Program-made: the position numbers and the translations under genes
NCBI GenBank assembly: GCA_002433025.1
Contig: DJGZ01000068.1
Location: 56,563-120,562 of the forward strand
Origin: Bacteroidales bacterium UBA5833
GTDB lineage: Bacteria; Bacteroidota; Bacteroidia; Bacteroidales; Lentimicrobiaceae
Reading direction: 5' to 3'
Length of the DNA stretch: 64,000 nt
Part shown: positions 1-10,392 of the stretch, piece by piece
Layout of the letters: each line of letters opens with the position of its first letter
How positions within the stretch are numbered: the stretch's first letter is position 1
Notes under the pieces: generated by a model
Databases searched by the model: none
The model's input: only the letters and a program-made list of their open reading frames with translations
What the model was told of the DNA's origin: nothing

Positions 1-144
1 CAGGGTCGCCAGCATGCTGATTCCGAATACCGCTTTCCACCAGGCAGGGATCGGCTGATCGATCGGGGCAATGATGTCGCTGCTGATCTGGCGATAGTTC
101 TTATCTCCGAGAATCAGCGGTCCTCTCACTTCAGTTTTATACAT
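1..144 (-). CDS. actC: Alternative Complex III subunit ActC, N-terminal 48 residues (partial)
   Basis: Reading the minus strand from the ATG at 142-144 gives an open frame of 48 codons that runs off the window edge. It begins MYKTEVRGPLILGDKNY and continues through SSDIIAPIDQPIPAWWKAVF, the pattern of the N-terminus of NrfD/PsrC-type membrane subunits: a soluble lead-in followed by PxPxWWK at the start of the first membrane helix. In Alternative Complex III, ActC is one of two such subunits and takes part in quinol oxidation. It lies 40 bp downstream of actB, in the order actA-actB-actC known for this complex, so it is probably cotranscribed. The rest of the gene and the later act genes lie outside the window. 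Confidence 0.82.
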   Translation of the reverse strand, partial: MYKTEVRGPLILGDKNYRQISSDIIAPIDQPIPAWWKAVFGISMLATL

Positions 145-184
145 AGACCAGGATGTTATACATTAACTTCAGTTTTCTTCATTA

Positions 185-3136
<2,952 letters not shown>

Positions 3137-3186
3137 TTAAATCCTTTTAATTAAATGCCTGATATTGCAGGTTTCAGAAAATGCTT

Positions 3187-4638
3187 CTAATAGTGGCACT
3201 TCATGCAATCAAGTCCGCCGATTTGCTCAACTGTTACCTTGTCGATTTTGCCTGATTTCAGTTCATCATGCAACTTCATGTAGGTCGAGTAATATTCATT
3301 GTCTTTGAAATTCACTTTCGTGTCGCGGTGGCAATCGATACACCAGCCCATCGACAGGTCGGAGAACTGCCGCATGATATCCATTTCAGCCACCGGGCCA
3401 TGACAGGTTTCACAGGCAATTTTACCGGCATTCACATGCTGGGCATGGCTGAAGAAGACATGTTCCTGCATATTGTGAATCCTGATCCATTCAATGGGTT
3501 TCCCTGTTTTCTGTGCACGAAGGATTTTGTTGATTTCAAATTTGCCTGAATTCCGTCCTTCCTGCACCACATTGTGACAGTTCATGCAGACATCGTTTGA
3601 AGGGAATCCGGCCGATTTGCTGTGGTCGGCAATATGGTGGCAGTATTGACAATCGGTCTGGTTGTCGCCGGCATGGATCTTATGTGAAAATTTGATGGGC
3701 TGATCCGGCGCGTAATCCTTTGTGCGGCTCAGGTTCTGAGCTTCAACCATGGCAATGTTGAAATGAACGGCAATGCCGACCATCAGAATGATGACATGAA
3801 TAAAGCGGTAACGCACCTTTCGTGTGAAAATCAGGTCGATCAGGGCCAGTGTCATCAATACCGCAAACAAAATAAAGATCAGCAGGCGGGTCGGGAAAAT
3901 TTTGAATGGCTTGATTTCCTTGTGCACAAAGTGGGAAAGGTAGGCAGAAATGAAGTAGATCTCCTGTTCATTCAGTTTATACTCAGCGTGGGCTTTTTCC
4001 ATCACCGCTGAAGCAGGCTCGCTCATAGAGGCATAGATATTCATTCCATCCTTTTCCATAAAAGCGTGAGCCAGATCCATAGCTGAAGGATTCCAGTTGA
4101 GGCTGTCGCTGTTTTTGGTGTAATGGCATGAATTACAGGCAGTGGTTCCTCCGTTTTCAAAAGGGATCAGGCCATAAAACATTCTTTCGCCCCGCAGAAT
4201 TTCAGTTTCAGTAAAACCGTCCTTTTTATTGACATCAGCAGTAAACTCCTGAGCTTTCGGGGGCTCCCAGTTTTCTATGTAATCGATGATGCTGTTGATC
4301 TCGGTATCCGACAGGTTTGTAAAGGCCTGCATGGGGATTTTGTTGTTTTCCTCAAATACCTTTACGGCAATGGGATCTCCCGCATCAATCAGTTCTTTGG
4401 AATTTCTGATAAATTTAACCAACCAGGCCCTTTCACGGGTTTGGGTTATGCCCAGCAGTTCGGGTCCTACAAGTTTGCCCTCGCCCAGTTTGTGACAAAC
4501 CGTGCAATGCTTTTCAAACAACTTTTTACCCTCGTTCTGGGCCAATGCCCCGGTTGGCAGAAATATCGACAGAAAAAAGATCGGGAGAAGCCCGGCGATT
4601 GCCTTACTGAAGATGGATGTCGCGATAAAGTGCCTCAT
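3187..4638 (-). CDS. actA: Alternative Complex III multiheme cytochrome ActA, with an N-terminal cytochrome c extension
   Basis: ActA is the multiheme cytochrome c of Alternative Complex III and carries electrons towards the terminal oxidase. The 483 residues start with a signal peptide ending ALAQ near residue 34. Seven CXXCH heme sites are visible: residues 45-49, 168-172, 330-334, 351-355, 409-413, 433-437 and 478-482. Two membrane helices (about 251-271 and 277-297) separate a diheme N-terminal half from the classical pentaheme C-terminal half. The open frame extends upstream to 4767, but I chose the ATG at 4636-4638 because the signal peptide begins there and the extra 43 residues look like leader DNA. 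The pentaheme part fits ActA; the N-terminal part looks like a fused c-type cytochrome. Confidence 0.9.
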   Translation of the reverse strand: MRHFIATSIFSKAIAGLLPIFFLSIFLPTGALAQNEGKKLFEKHCTVCHKLGEGKLVGPELLGITQTRERAWLVKFIRNSKELIDAGDPIAVKVFEENNKIPMQAFTNLSDTEINSIIDYIENWEPPKAQEFTADVNKKDGFTETEILRGERMFYGLIPFENGGTTACNSCHYTKNSDSLNWNPSAMDLAHAFMEKDGMNIYASMSEPASAVMEKAHAEYKLNEQEIYFISAYLSHFVHKEIKPFKIFPTRLLIFILFAVLMTLALIDLIFTRKVRYRFIHVIILMVGIAVHFNIAMVEAQNLSRTKDYAPDQPIKFSHKIHAGDNQTDCQYCHHIADHSKSAGFPSNDVCMNCHNVVQEGRNSGKFEINKILRAQKTGKPIEWIRIHNMQEHVFFSHAQHVNAGKIACETCHGPVAEMDIMRQFSDLSMGWCIDCHRDTKVNFKDNEYYSTYMKLHDELKSGKIDKVTVEQIGGLDCMKCHY

Positions 4639-4686
4639 AGCTGTATGCGGTGTGTTATGGTTCAATTGTAAATATCTGTTAAAAAC

Positions 4687-4718
4687 GTATGGTTTGATCT
4701 TTACAGACCAAACCATAC
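4687..4718. repeat. Inverted repeat in the actA leader, operator- or attenuator-like
   Basis: Arms at 4687-4699 and 4706-4718 (GTATGGTTTGATC and GACCAAACCATAC) are 13 bases long with one mismatch and a 6-base spacer. It lies 49-80 bp upstream of the chosen actA ATG. No T-run follows on the minus strand, so a regulator-binding site or leader hairpin is more likely than an intrinsic terminator. Confidence 0.6.
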
Positions 4719-4856
4719 TATAAATCTTTTGCCGTAAGATGCAAAGCTCCGGCATTGTATTCCACAAAAAAATGCAGTCCCAGTGTGTAGTCAGGCGTCA
4801 TGTAAAAATTCGGATTCCCGGATTGTGTGTGTCAGATTCCGGCAGTTCTTATAATG

Positions 4857-4888
4857 CGAATTTAGTGCACATAACATAATCTTTCAAA
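4857..4888 (-). promoter_or_regulatory. Candidate act operon promoter, Bacteroidota type
   Basis: On the minus strand TTTG is followed after 20 bases by TAAATTCG, close to the Bacteroidota consensus TTTG-N19-TAnnTTTG (7 of 8 in the -7 box). It would give a leader of roughly 210 bases that includes the inverted repeat at 4687-4718. Confidence 0.35.
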
Positions 4889-5192
4889 AAAAGTTTTCAA
4901 TAATGCTATGATAATCTATTAATTATACACAGTCTAATTAAGTAGTAAGCTATTTATATATATGTAACTTATTGGTTGTCAAGAATTCCGAATATGTGGT
5001 GCTGCAAACGATTGCGTTGATAAAAATATTCAGTTTATTCCTTAGTTCAGGAATTAAATGTAAAAGGGCCGAATGTGCTGAATCATTGCGGGAATGATGA
5101 TATTCCTGAATTTCGAAGTCCGGTCCGCAAGCAGAAAGCTTGTATCGCCGGGTCCTCTGCCGGAGCGCTGAACCTGAAGTTGTGTTGGGCTG

Positions 5193-6005
5193 CTATTTAA
5201 AGAGATACCCGATCTTCAGTCCGGCAGAAAATGCCATCGGGAAGCTCTCATCCATCACGCTGTAACCGTAATGGTATGGGGTGTACGACTCGTCGGTGGT
5301 AAAACCATATCCGACGCCTCCAAAAAAGTCAACAGCAAAGGCGTTATCTATAATCCATTGTTTACCTATCACCAGTTGGATGGTCCCCGAGAAAACACTT
5401 TCCCTGCTTTTTTCATAATAGCTGCTGGTATAATCCCTGTACATCCAGGTATCGTGATTGAAGAATGCCATTGCGATTTCGGGCTTTACGTAACTGCCTT
5501 TCAGAATATGGGCATAGCGCATTCCGCGCAGGTAAAAATCAGGGTCTTTGATAAACTTGTAGCCGAAACGGGCAAAAACCCCGCCAGGGTTCCTGTCGTC
5601 GGGGTCCGTGCCAAGTCCGATAATGCCCAGGGTTGCTTCAACACTGCGACCGGGCCTCAGGCTGCGCTCGTAAGCAAAAGTGGTATTTCCGGTGAGCGGA
5701 GATAAAAAATCAATTTTCAGCACATTCTTTTTATTGTCGAGGTAGTTTTCGGCATTTGACATCTCTTTCTTAAACTCCATTTCCTGCCCGTTCTCAAAAA
5801 TAATTTTGATGATTTTGTCTTTATCTATTGAAAATAGAACGTCTGCCGAATATTCCGGCAGATTATATTTTATTTCATCCAGGCCGATTTCCCTGATTTT
5901 GCATTTGATGAGGTCATTGTTTTTTTTCATGATGATATCCTGGGCAGAGAGGCTGCTGCCTGTTATCAATAAAATCAATGTTGCAAGCAGGATGTTTTTT
6001 TTCAT
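5193..6005 (-). CDS. Secreted/outer-membrane beta-barrel protein of unknown function
   Basis: The 270 residues have a clear signal peptide (MKKNILLATLILLITGSSLSAQ). Residues about 23-85 form a small domain, DIIMKKNNDLIKCKIREIG and onward, of a type I recall at the N-terminus of many Bacteroidota envelope proteins. The remainder alternates aromatic and polar residues and ends GLKIGYLFK, typical of an outer-membrane beta-barrel strand. There is no enzymatic motif. It stands alone between the act upstream region and the tRNA gene. The substrate or role cannot be told from the sequence. Confidence 0.75.
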   Translation of the reverse strand: MKKNILLATLILLITGSSLSAQDIIMKKNNDLIKCKIREIGLDEIKYNLPEYSADVLFSIDKDKIIKIIFENGQEMEFKKEMSNAENYLDNKKNVLKIDFLSPLTGNTTFAYERSLRPGRSVEATLGIIGLGTDPDDRNPGGVFARFGYKFIKDPDFYLRGMRYAHILKGSYVKPEIAMAFFNHDTWMYRDYTSSYYEKSRESVFSGTIQLVIGKQWIIDNAFAVDFFGGVGYGFTTDESYTPYHYGYSVMDESFPMAFSAGLKIGYLFK

Positions 6006-6109
6006 GTTGCGGAATCTTTGGTCAGTTGATCAGGGTCTAAGGATGAAATTAAATTCAATAACTATGCCATACATAATTACGAAGCTGTAAAAGTGCGGAA
6101 TTATTTAGT

Positions 6110-6138
6110 ATTGTGCTAAAAATAATTTGCTAATTTTG
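6110..6138 (+). promoter_or_regulatory. Promoter of the tRNA-Ser gene
   Basis: ATTG at 6110-6113 is followed after 17 bases by a perfect TAnnTTTG box, TAATTTTG at 6131-6138. The mature tRNA starts 18 bp downstream. This matches the Bacteroidota housekeeping promoter. Confidence 0.5.
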
Positions 6139-6155
6139 CAGTCCCCAACGATTCA

Positions 6156-6245
6156 GGAGAGATGCCAGAGCGGTCGAATGGGGCGGTCTCGAAAACCGTT
6201 GTACCCTTACGGGTACCAAGGGTTCGAATCCCTTTCTCTCCGCCA
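6156..6245 (+). tRNA. tRNA-Ser (anticodon CGA, reads UCG)
   Basis: The gene is 90 bases with encoded CCA. The acceptor stem GGAGAGA (6156-6162) pairs perfectly with TCTCTCC (6235-6241). Discriminator G is at 6242 and CCA at 6243-6245. The anticodon loop is CTCGAAA with anticodon CGA at 6190-6192. The T arm is AAGGG-TTCGAAT-CCCTT. A long variable arm, GTACCC-TTAC-GGGTAC, marks it as a class II tRNA. Long variable arm and CGA anticodon together identify serine. Confidence 0.97.
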
Positions 6246-6366
6246 GACAATCAGGATGCCCCGCGACAGCGGGGCATTTTAGTTTAACAGGTAGTAAGTC
6301 AGACTCGTCTGAGCTTGCTGCCTGTTAAACTAAAAACATCAGCCGGAGGCTGATGTCCTGATTGTC
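6246..6366. repeat. 121-bp nested palindromic element with multibranch fold
   Basis: The outer arms GACAATCAGGA (6246-6256) and TCCTGATTGTC (6356-6366) are perfect complements. Inside are two small hairpins (6256-6277 and 6336-6355, ACATCAGCC/GGCTGATGT). An 18-bp middle stem with one mismatch (6277-6294 with 6318-6335) follows, and then an apical hairpin CAGAC-TC-GTCTG (6300-6311). The arrangement would fold as a cruciform or cloverleaf-like structure and is much larger than a terminator needs. No coding frame was found in it. Confidence 0.8.
6256..6280 (+). terminator. Intrinsic terminator of tRNA-Ser
   Basis: ATGCCCCGC (6256-6264), loop GACA and GCGGGGCAT (6269-6277) form a perfect 9-bp GC-rich hairpin followed by TTT. 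It starts 11 bp after the CCA end. It is also the left inner hairpin of the larger palindromic element at 6246-6366. Confidence 0.75.
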
Positions 6367-6600
6367 TGAAGCCCCCCCCCCCGCAGGGATCACCGCAGGT
6401 AATCCCTTTTGAGTTGGTAATCCTCGTCTGCTTTTCCTGCCTGTTAAACTAAAACATCAGCCCCCGGCTGATGTCCTGATTGTCTGAAGCCCCCCGCGGG
6501 GACCACCGCAGGTAATCCCTTTTGAACGGGTAATCCATGCGCTGATTTTCCGGCCTGTTAAACTAAAACATCAGTCACCGGCGGATAACCTGATCTTATA
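6318..6600. repeat. Three imperfect tandem copies of a 114-119 bp unit
   Basis: The phrase CCTGTTAAACTAAAA followed by CATCAG begins copies at about 6318, 6437 and 6551 (periods 119 and 114). Each of the first two copies continues with a hairpin GCC...GGCTGATG, TCCTGATTGTCTGAAGCC, a C-rich tract and an ACCGCAGGTAATCCCTTTTG segment. In copy 1 that segment folds as AGGGAT-C-ACC-GCA-GGT-A-ATCCCT with a T-run, terminator-like (6385-6410). The third copy is truncated and diverged. The unit is the right half of the palindrome at 6246-6366, so the array grew from that element. A run of 11 C lies at 6372-6382. Confidence 0.8.
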
Positions 6601-6730
6601 CATTTTCTGACTTGCCGCGGCCGGGTAAATTTATTCTTCTGCTGAATCTAAAATGTTTTCCTGAAGAGGGTATTCCCGGTGGATTTCAGGTGTTTGTCTG
6701 CTTAAACCAACCAATGCCGGGAGTAAATCG

Positions 6731-7495
6731 CTATCTGACAAATACCCACTGATCTCCTTTTGAAAGCCTTTCCATATAGCCATAGCCTTCATAATCAAAG
6801 TGTTTGAAGTCTTCAGGATTGCTGATCCGGCGGTCAATCGCGAAGCGCGTCATCAAGCCGCGGGCGCGCTTGGCATTGAAACTTACAAACTTATAATTAC
6901 CATCTCTGAATTCCCTGAAAACAGGCGTTATAATCCTTGCTTTCAAAGACTTGAAATCAATTACTTTTGAATACTCATCAGAAGCAAGATTAACCAGTGT
7001 GTCAGAACCTGAATCTTTCAATGCCTTCCTGGTGCTTTTTGTGATTGAATCACCCCAGAACTGATAAAGGTTTTTATGGTTTTTTCCTTCCAACGCTGTG
7101 CCCATCTCTAACCGGTAGGGCAGTATCAGGTCAGTCGGCTTAAGGATGCCGTAAAGACCGGAAAGTATCCGCAGATGGCCATCTGCAAAGTCTGTTTGTA
7201 CGTCTGTAAGTTCCCATGCTTTGAGCCCTTCATAAACATCACCCTTGAAAGCGGCCAGGGCCGGCCGGCTTTTCCCTTCAGGAAAAGGAAACGTCCATTC
7301 GCTGTAGCGAAGCGCGTTAAGTTCGGCTAATTTCGGACTGATATCCATCAATTCAGCCAATTGCCGCGGAGATTTTTTCTTCAGCAACGAGACCAGTTTT
7401 TTCGCCCGGAGGATCATTTCCGGTTCGGAACCGTTTCTGATGCTTGTTTTACTTTCAAAATCAAGGGTTTTGCTGGGAGAGATAATGATCAGCAT
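6731..7495 (-). CDS. yaaA: YaaA family peroxide-stress protein
   Basis: The 254 residues match the YaaA (DUF328/UPF0246) family from end to end, with the typical opening MLIIISPSKTLDF, the LRYSEWTFPF segment and C-terminal NAKRARGLMTRFA and GYGYMERLS. In E. coli YaaA limits intracellular free iron during hydrogen peroxide stress. The length is normal for the family. It is a cytoplasmic protein without a signal peptide. It is a single gene between the repeat element and a minus-strand membrane protein, 32 bp from the latter. Function is assigned from the family only. Confidence 0.92.
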   Translation of the reverse strand: MLIIISPSKTLDFESKTSIRNGSEPEMILRAKKLVSLLKKKSPRQLAELMDISPKLAELNALRYSEWTFPFPEGKSRPALAAFKGDVYEGLKAWELTDVQTDFADGHLRILSGLYGILKPTDLILPYRLEMGTALEGKNHKNLYQFWGDSITKSTRKALKDSGSDTLVNLASDEYSKVIDFKSLKARIITPVFREFRDGNYKFVSFNAKRARGLMTRFAIDRRISNPEDFKHFDYEGYGYMERLSKGDQWVFVR

Positions 7496-7527
7496 TTGAT
7501 GTTTTTTCAGTGTTAATGATGGACTAT

Positions 7528-8145
7528 TCAGAATCCATATATGCTATTCCGGAAGGGGGATGCGGGATTTGCAAATGGTGCATAGAAGTTGGAGTTTCCC
7601 TGCTGCATCCTGATTTCAGCCCCGATATGCAGATTGTCGTTAATGCGGTATCCTACGCCCATACTGACTCCCTGAGCTTCCATCTGCAGTTTGTCGGGGC
7701 TCAGCCGGCTGTTGAACGCCGGATTGATGGTCTTGTAAGCGGCGCCCGTCACCGTCAGCCGTTCATTCACCTGATATGAACCACTTCCGAAAAGGGTTGT
7801 AGTGGTAATATTACCGCTGAAACCTGATAACTCTCCCGCCGGATCAAATATCCATGCATTGTTAAAAGTCGTGTTACTGATCATAGCACCTGCCGACAGG
7901 GTCAGCCTTTTCCCCAAGGGTTGGCTGAAAACCGGGGCCAGATAGGTGTTAAGCATGCTTCCGTTGTTGAACATGCCGAATTCCGCACCTGTTTGTAAAC
8001 TGAATGCAGGCATGGTTTGTGTTGTCCACAGCGGTAATCCGGCCCCCGGGGAAAACGGGCTGAAAGCCCTGCTGCTAAAAGTCTGGGACAGCAGCGAAGA
8101 CGCAGGAATAAATATTAATGCTACCAGTAAACGAAGTTGCTTCAT
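7528..8145 (-). CDS. Putative outer-membrane protein of unknown function
   Basis: The 205 residues start with a signal peptide (MKQLRLLVALIFIPASSLLSQ). The mature part is rich in Gly, Ser, Thr, Asn and aromatic residues in short alternating strands (LSAGAMISNTTF, LTVTGAAYKTI, MGVGYRINDNLHIGAEIRM), as in an 8-stranded beta-barrel. It ends FRNSIYGF, a terminal phenylalanine favoured by outer-membrane assembly. I do not recognise a named family and its role is unknown. It is followed by yaaA on the same strand, 32 bp away. Confidence 0.72.
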   Translation of the reverse strand: MKQLRLLVALIFIPASSLLSQTFSSRAFSPFSPGAGLPLWTTQTMPAFSLQTGAEFGMFNNGSMLNTYLAPVFSQPLGKRLTLSAGAMISNTTFNNAWIFDPAGELSGFSGNITTTTLFGSGSYQVNERLTVTGAAYKTINPAFNSRLSPDKLQMEAQGVSMGVGYRINDNLHIGAEIRMQQGNSNFYAPFANPASPFRNSIYGF

Positions 8146-8277
8146 AACAGGAATAATTGACGGATAAAATTACGAATTATCAGTGATTTCCACAAAAACC
8201 ATTCCGGATAGATGTTAAAAAGTGCAAAACAGAACTTGCTAATATGGTCAGTTATTCCGGGAATTTTTCCTGGGTAT

Positions 8278-9342
8278 TCAAAACCATTTTCTTGACTTCA
8301 TATAGAAGAACATGCCCAAAGCCAGGGCAAGCATGAACAGCATCACTGCCGGATAAGCCCATGGATAAGTGAGTTCGGGCATGTAATTGAAATTCATCCC
8401 GTAAATTCCTGCGATAAATGTCAGGGGAATAAAAATTGCACCGATCATCGTAAGGGTTTTCATTACGCTGTTCATGCGGTTCGACAGGCTGGCAGAATAC
8501 AGTTCCATCAATCCGGTGATGGTATCTCGAAAACCCTCGATGTTCTGAACGATGTTCTGCAGGTGATCATAAAGGTCGTTGATATATTTAATGGTCTTCC
8601 GGTCGATGAGTTTTGAATCGTCGCGCTGAAGTTTACGGATTTCGTCGCGCAAAGGATAAACATATTTCCTCAGCAGAATCAGTTGCTTTTTAAGGTGCAT
8701 CATCTCCAGGGGCGTTATGCGGTCGGTATCCCGCAGCAGCTCCATCTCAGTCTGCTCTATCCGGTCTTCGATTTTTTCAAGAACCAGAAAATAGTTGTCA
8801 ATGATTTTATCTATCAGGATATATGCAAGGAAGTCGATGCCCTTTTCCCGGGCTTTGCTCAGGCCATTAAGCAGGCGTTCCCTCACGGGATTAAATACAT
8901 CCCCCTCGCGTTCCTGGAACGACAACAGGTATTTTTCGCCGATGATGAAACTGATTTGTTCTGCATCAATGCCGGCAGATTTTTTATTCCAGCTGAGCAT
9001 TTTCATGCATATGAATAGCATATCGCCGGTATTTTCAATTTTCGGGACAGACTCAGTATTTAGCACATCCTCGAGCAGCAGCGGATGAATATTGTGATGG
9101 ATGCCAAGCTTGCTGATAATGCTTGTATTGTTCAGGCCGGTAATGTTGATCCAGTAGTTTCTGGCCGGTGATATTCCGTTGATAATATGTTCAACATCAT
9201 CGCTTTGCGTTCTTTCAATTGATGCTGAGTCGAAACTGAAGATATCCAGTTTTGATTCGCTTTCAACCGATCCGGTATAGACGAGGGACCCGGGCGGGAG
9301 ACCTGCTTTCTTGCGGTAGTTTCTTATTTTTTCTGCAGCCAT
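8278..9342 (-). CDS. corA: CorA-type magnesium/cobalt transporter
   Basis: CorA forms a pentameric channel for Mg2+ in the cytoplasmic membrane. The 354-residue length is typical. The large acidic and helical cytoplasmic domain fills residues 1-290. Two C-terminal membrane helices follow, with the diagnostic YGMNF motif between them at about 314-318 and a basic tail KSRKWF. It starts 2 bp after the end of the mscS-like gene on the same strand, so the two are probably translated from one message. Confidence 0.95.
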   Translation of the reverse strand: MAAEKIRNYRKKAGLPPGSLVYTGSVESESKLDIFSFDSASIERTQSDDVEHIINGISPARNYWINITGLNNTSIISKLGIHHNIHPLLLEDVLNTESVPKIENTGDMLFICMKMLSWNKKSAGIDAEQISFIIGEKYLLSFQEREGDVFNPVRERLLNGLSKAREKGIDFLAYILIDKIIDNYFLVLEKIEDRIEQTEMELLRDTDRITPLEMMHLKKQLILLRKYVYPLRDEIRKLQRDDSKLIDRKTIKYINDLYDHLQNIVQNIEGFRDTITGLMELYSASLSNRMNSVMKTLTMIGAIFIPLTFIAGIYGMNFNYMPELTYPWAYPAVMLFMLALALGMFFYMKSRKWF

Positions 9343-9344
9343 GT

Positions 9345-10238
9345 TCAGGAGCTTGTATGAGGGGGCTGATTCTTAAAAACCAGAGTTCTGTGAGGATAAG
9401 GGATTTCAATTCCCTGTGCGTTAAACTTTTTTTTGAGTGATTCAAAAATATCGCATTTCATTACAAACCCTTCGCCTGAAGTGGCTGACCATGCATAGGC
9501 GCGCAGGTTAATGGCCGAATCGCCGTAACCAAGCACCCTTACAACAACTTTCGGAATACCTTTTTCCATATCTTCCTGATTACGGTTGTCGATACAGTTG
9601 GGGTGTCTTTCTGTTTCTTCACGCAGTATTTCAATTGCTTTTTCGAGATCGGAATCATAGCTGATGCCCAATTCAATAAATGTGCACACCTTTTCGTCCT
9701 CAATGGTTGAGTTGATAATGGTTTGCCCGCTGATGACCGTATTCGGAATGATTATCCGGCGATTTTCAAAATTATTTATAATGGTGTGCCTGAGGGTGAT
9801 ATCCTCCACGGTTCCCTGGTGAAGATCTCCTATCCTGATGTTGTCGCCAACCCTGAAAGGCTTGAAAATTACAATAAAAATGCCGCTGACAATGTTAGAA
9901 AATGCTTCCTGGGATGCAAAGCCGATAATTGCAGCAAAGATTCCGGCTCCGGCAAACAAGGTGATGCCAATGGTGCGCAAGCCGGGAATTGTATAAAAAA
10001 TCAGCGTCACCGCCAGCATAAAAATTACGAAACTTACGGCGTTCCTGAGGAACTTGTAACGTGTCGGATCCACCTTCAGCACCCGGCTCGAACGCTCAAA
10101 GTAGACCTTCATCAGTTTTTGCAGTATACGCGAAAGAATTACAGCAACTAAACCGATGATTAACGCGACTACGATATACTGGATTATTTTATGATTTGAC
10201 GCTGAAAAGGTGGTAAAATCGAAAGACAGAAACTGCAT
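9345..10238 (-). CDS. mscS: MscS family mechanosensitive ion channel
   Basis: The 297-residue small-conductance channel has three membrane helices in the first 130 residues. Next comes the pore-lining helix, rich in Ala and Gly (GAGIFAAIIGFASQEAFSNIVSG), and the FKPFRVGDNIRI beta-domain segment that defines the family. The open frame reaches 10304, but a perfect -7 box (10254-10261) lies inside that extension and a terminator lies just beyond it, so I chose the ATG at 10236-10238. It releases solutes on osmotic downshift. It is followed at once by corA, and mscL lies upstream, so channel genes cluster here. Confidence 0.93.
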   Translation of the reverse strand: MQFLSFDFTTFSASNHKIIQYIVVALIIGLVAVILSRILQKLMKVYFERSSRVLKVDPTRYKFLRNAVSFVIFMLAVTLIFYTIPGLRTIGITLFAGAGIFAAIIGFASQEAFSNIVSGIFIVIFKPFRVGDNIRIGDLHQGTVEDITLRHTIINNFENRRIIIPNTVISGQTIINSTIEDEKVCTFIELGISYDSDLEKAIEILREETERHPNCIDNRNQEDMEKGIPKVVVRVLGYGDSAINLRAYAWSATSGEGFVMKCDIFESLKKKFNAQGIEIPYPHRTLVFKNQPPHTSS

Positions 10239-10253
10239 AAACGGTGTTTTGTA

Positions 10254-10261
10254 CAAATTTA
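10254..10261 (-). promoter_or_regulatory. -7 box of the mscS-corA promoter
   Basis: TAAATTTG on the minus strand matches TAnnTTTG exactly and lies 15 bp before the mscS ATG. I see no good TTTG box at the expected distance. Its position argues for the 10238 start. Confidence 0.4.
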
Positions 10262-10344
10262 AGAAAATCTTACATAGCAGCGTGTGTATAGATTTTGACG
10301 TCATTAAGTACCGGATTTATTAAATCAGCGCAAGCTGCAAGTGC

Positions 10345-10371
10345 AAAAAAAAAGCCTGCTTTTCAGCAGGC
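10345..10371 (-). terminator. Intrinsic terminator after mscL
   Basis: A 7-bp stem, AGCAGGC/GCCTGCT, with a 4-base loop lies at 10354-10371. On the minus strand it is followed by nine T. It lies 22 bp past the mscL stop and ahead of the mscS promoter, so mscL and mscS are separate transcription units. Confidence 0.85.
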
Positions 10372-10392
10372 CTGTCAATCATCGGAGGTGGT

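Larger units (their letters stand above)
4639..5192. other. Long AT-rich upstream region of the act operon
   Basis: This 554-bp region lies between the actA start and the end of the next minus-strand gene. No convincing gene is seen. It holds an inverted repeat (4687-4718) and a promoter-like pair of boxes (4857-4888), both listed separately. The stretch 4861-4980 is clearly AT-rich. The remainder, 4990-5192, shows no feature that I can support. Confidence 0.6.

Noticed and set aside
4639..4767. N-terminal extension of the actA frame
   Set aside because: The 43 extra residues precede a clear signal peptide and cover an inverted repeat; they look like leader DNA.
6246..6600. CRISPR array
   Set aside because: The repeats are 114-119 bp, imperfect, adjacent without unique spacers of regular size, and no cas gene is present.
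10239..10304. Longer start of the mscS gene
   Set aside because: An exact -7 box and the terminator of mscL leave no room for transcription of the extension.
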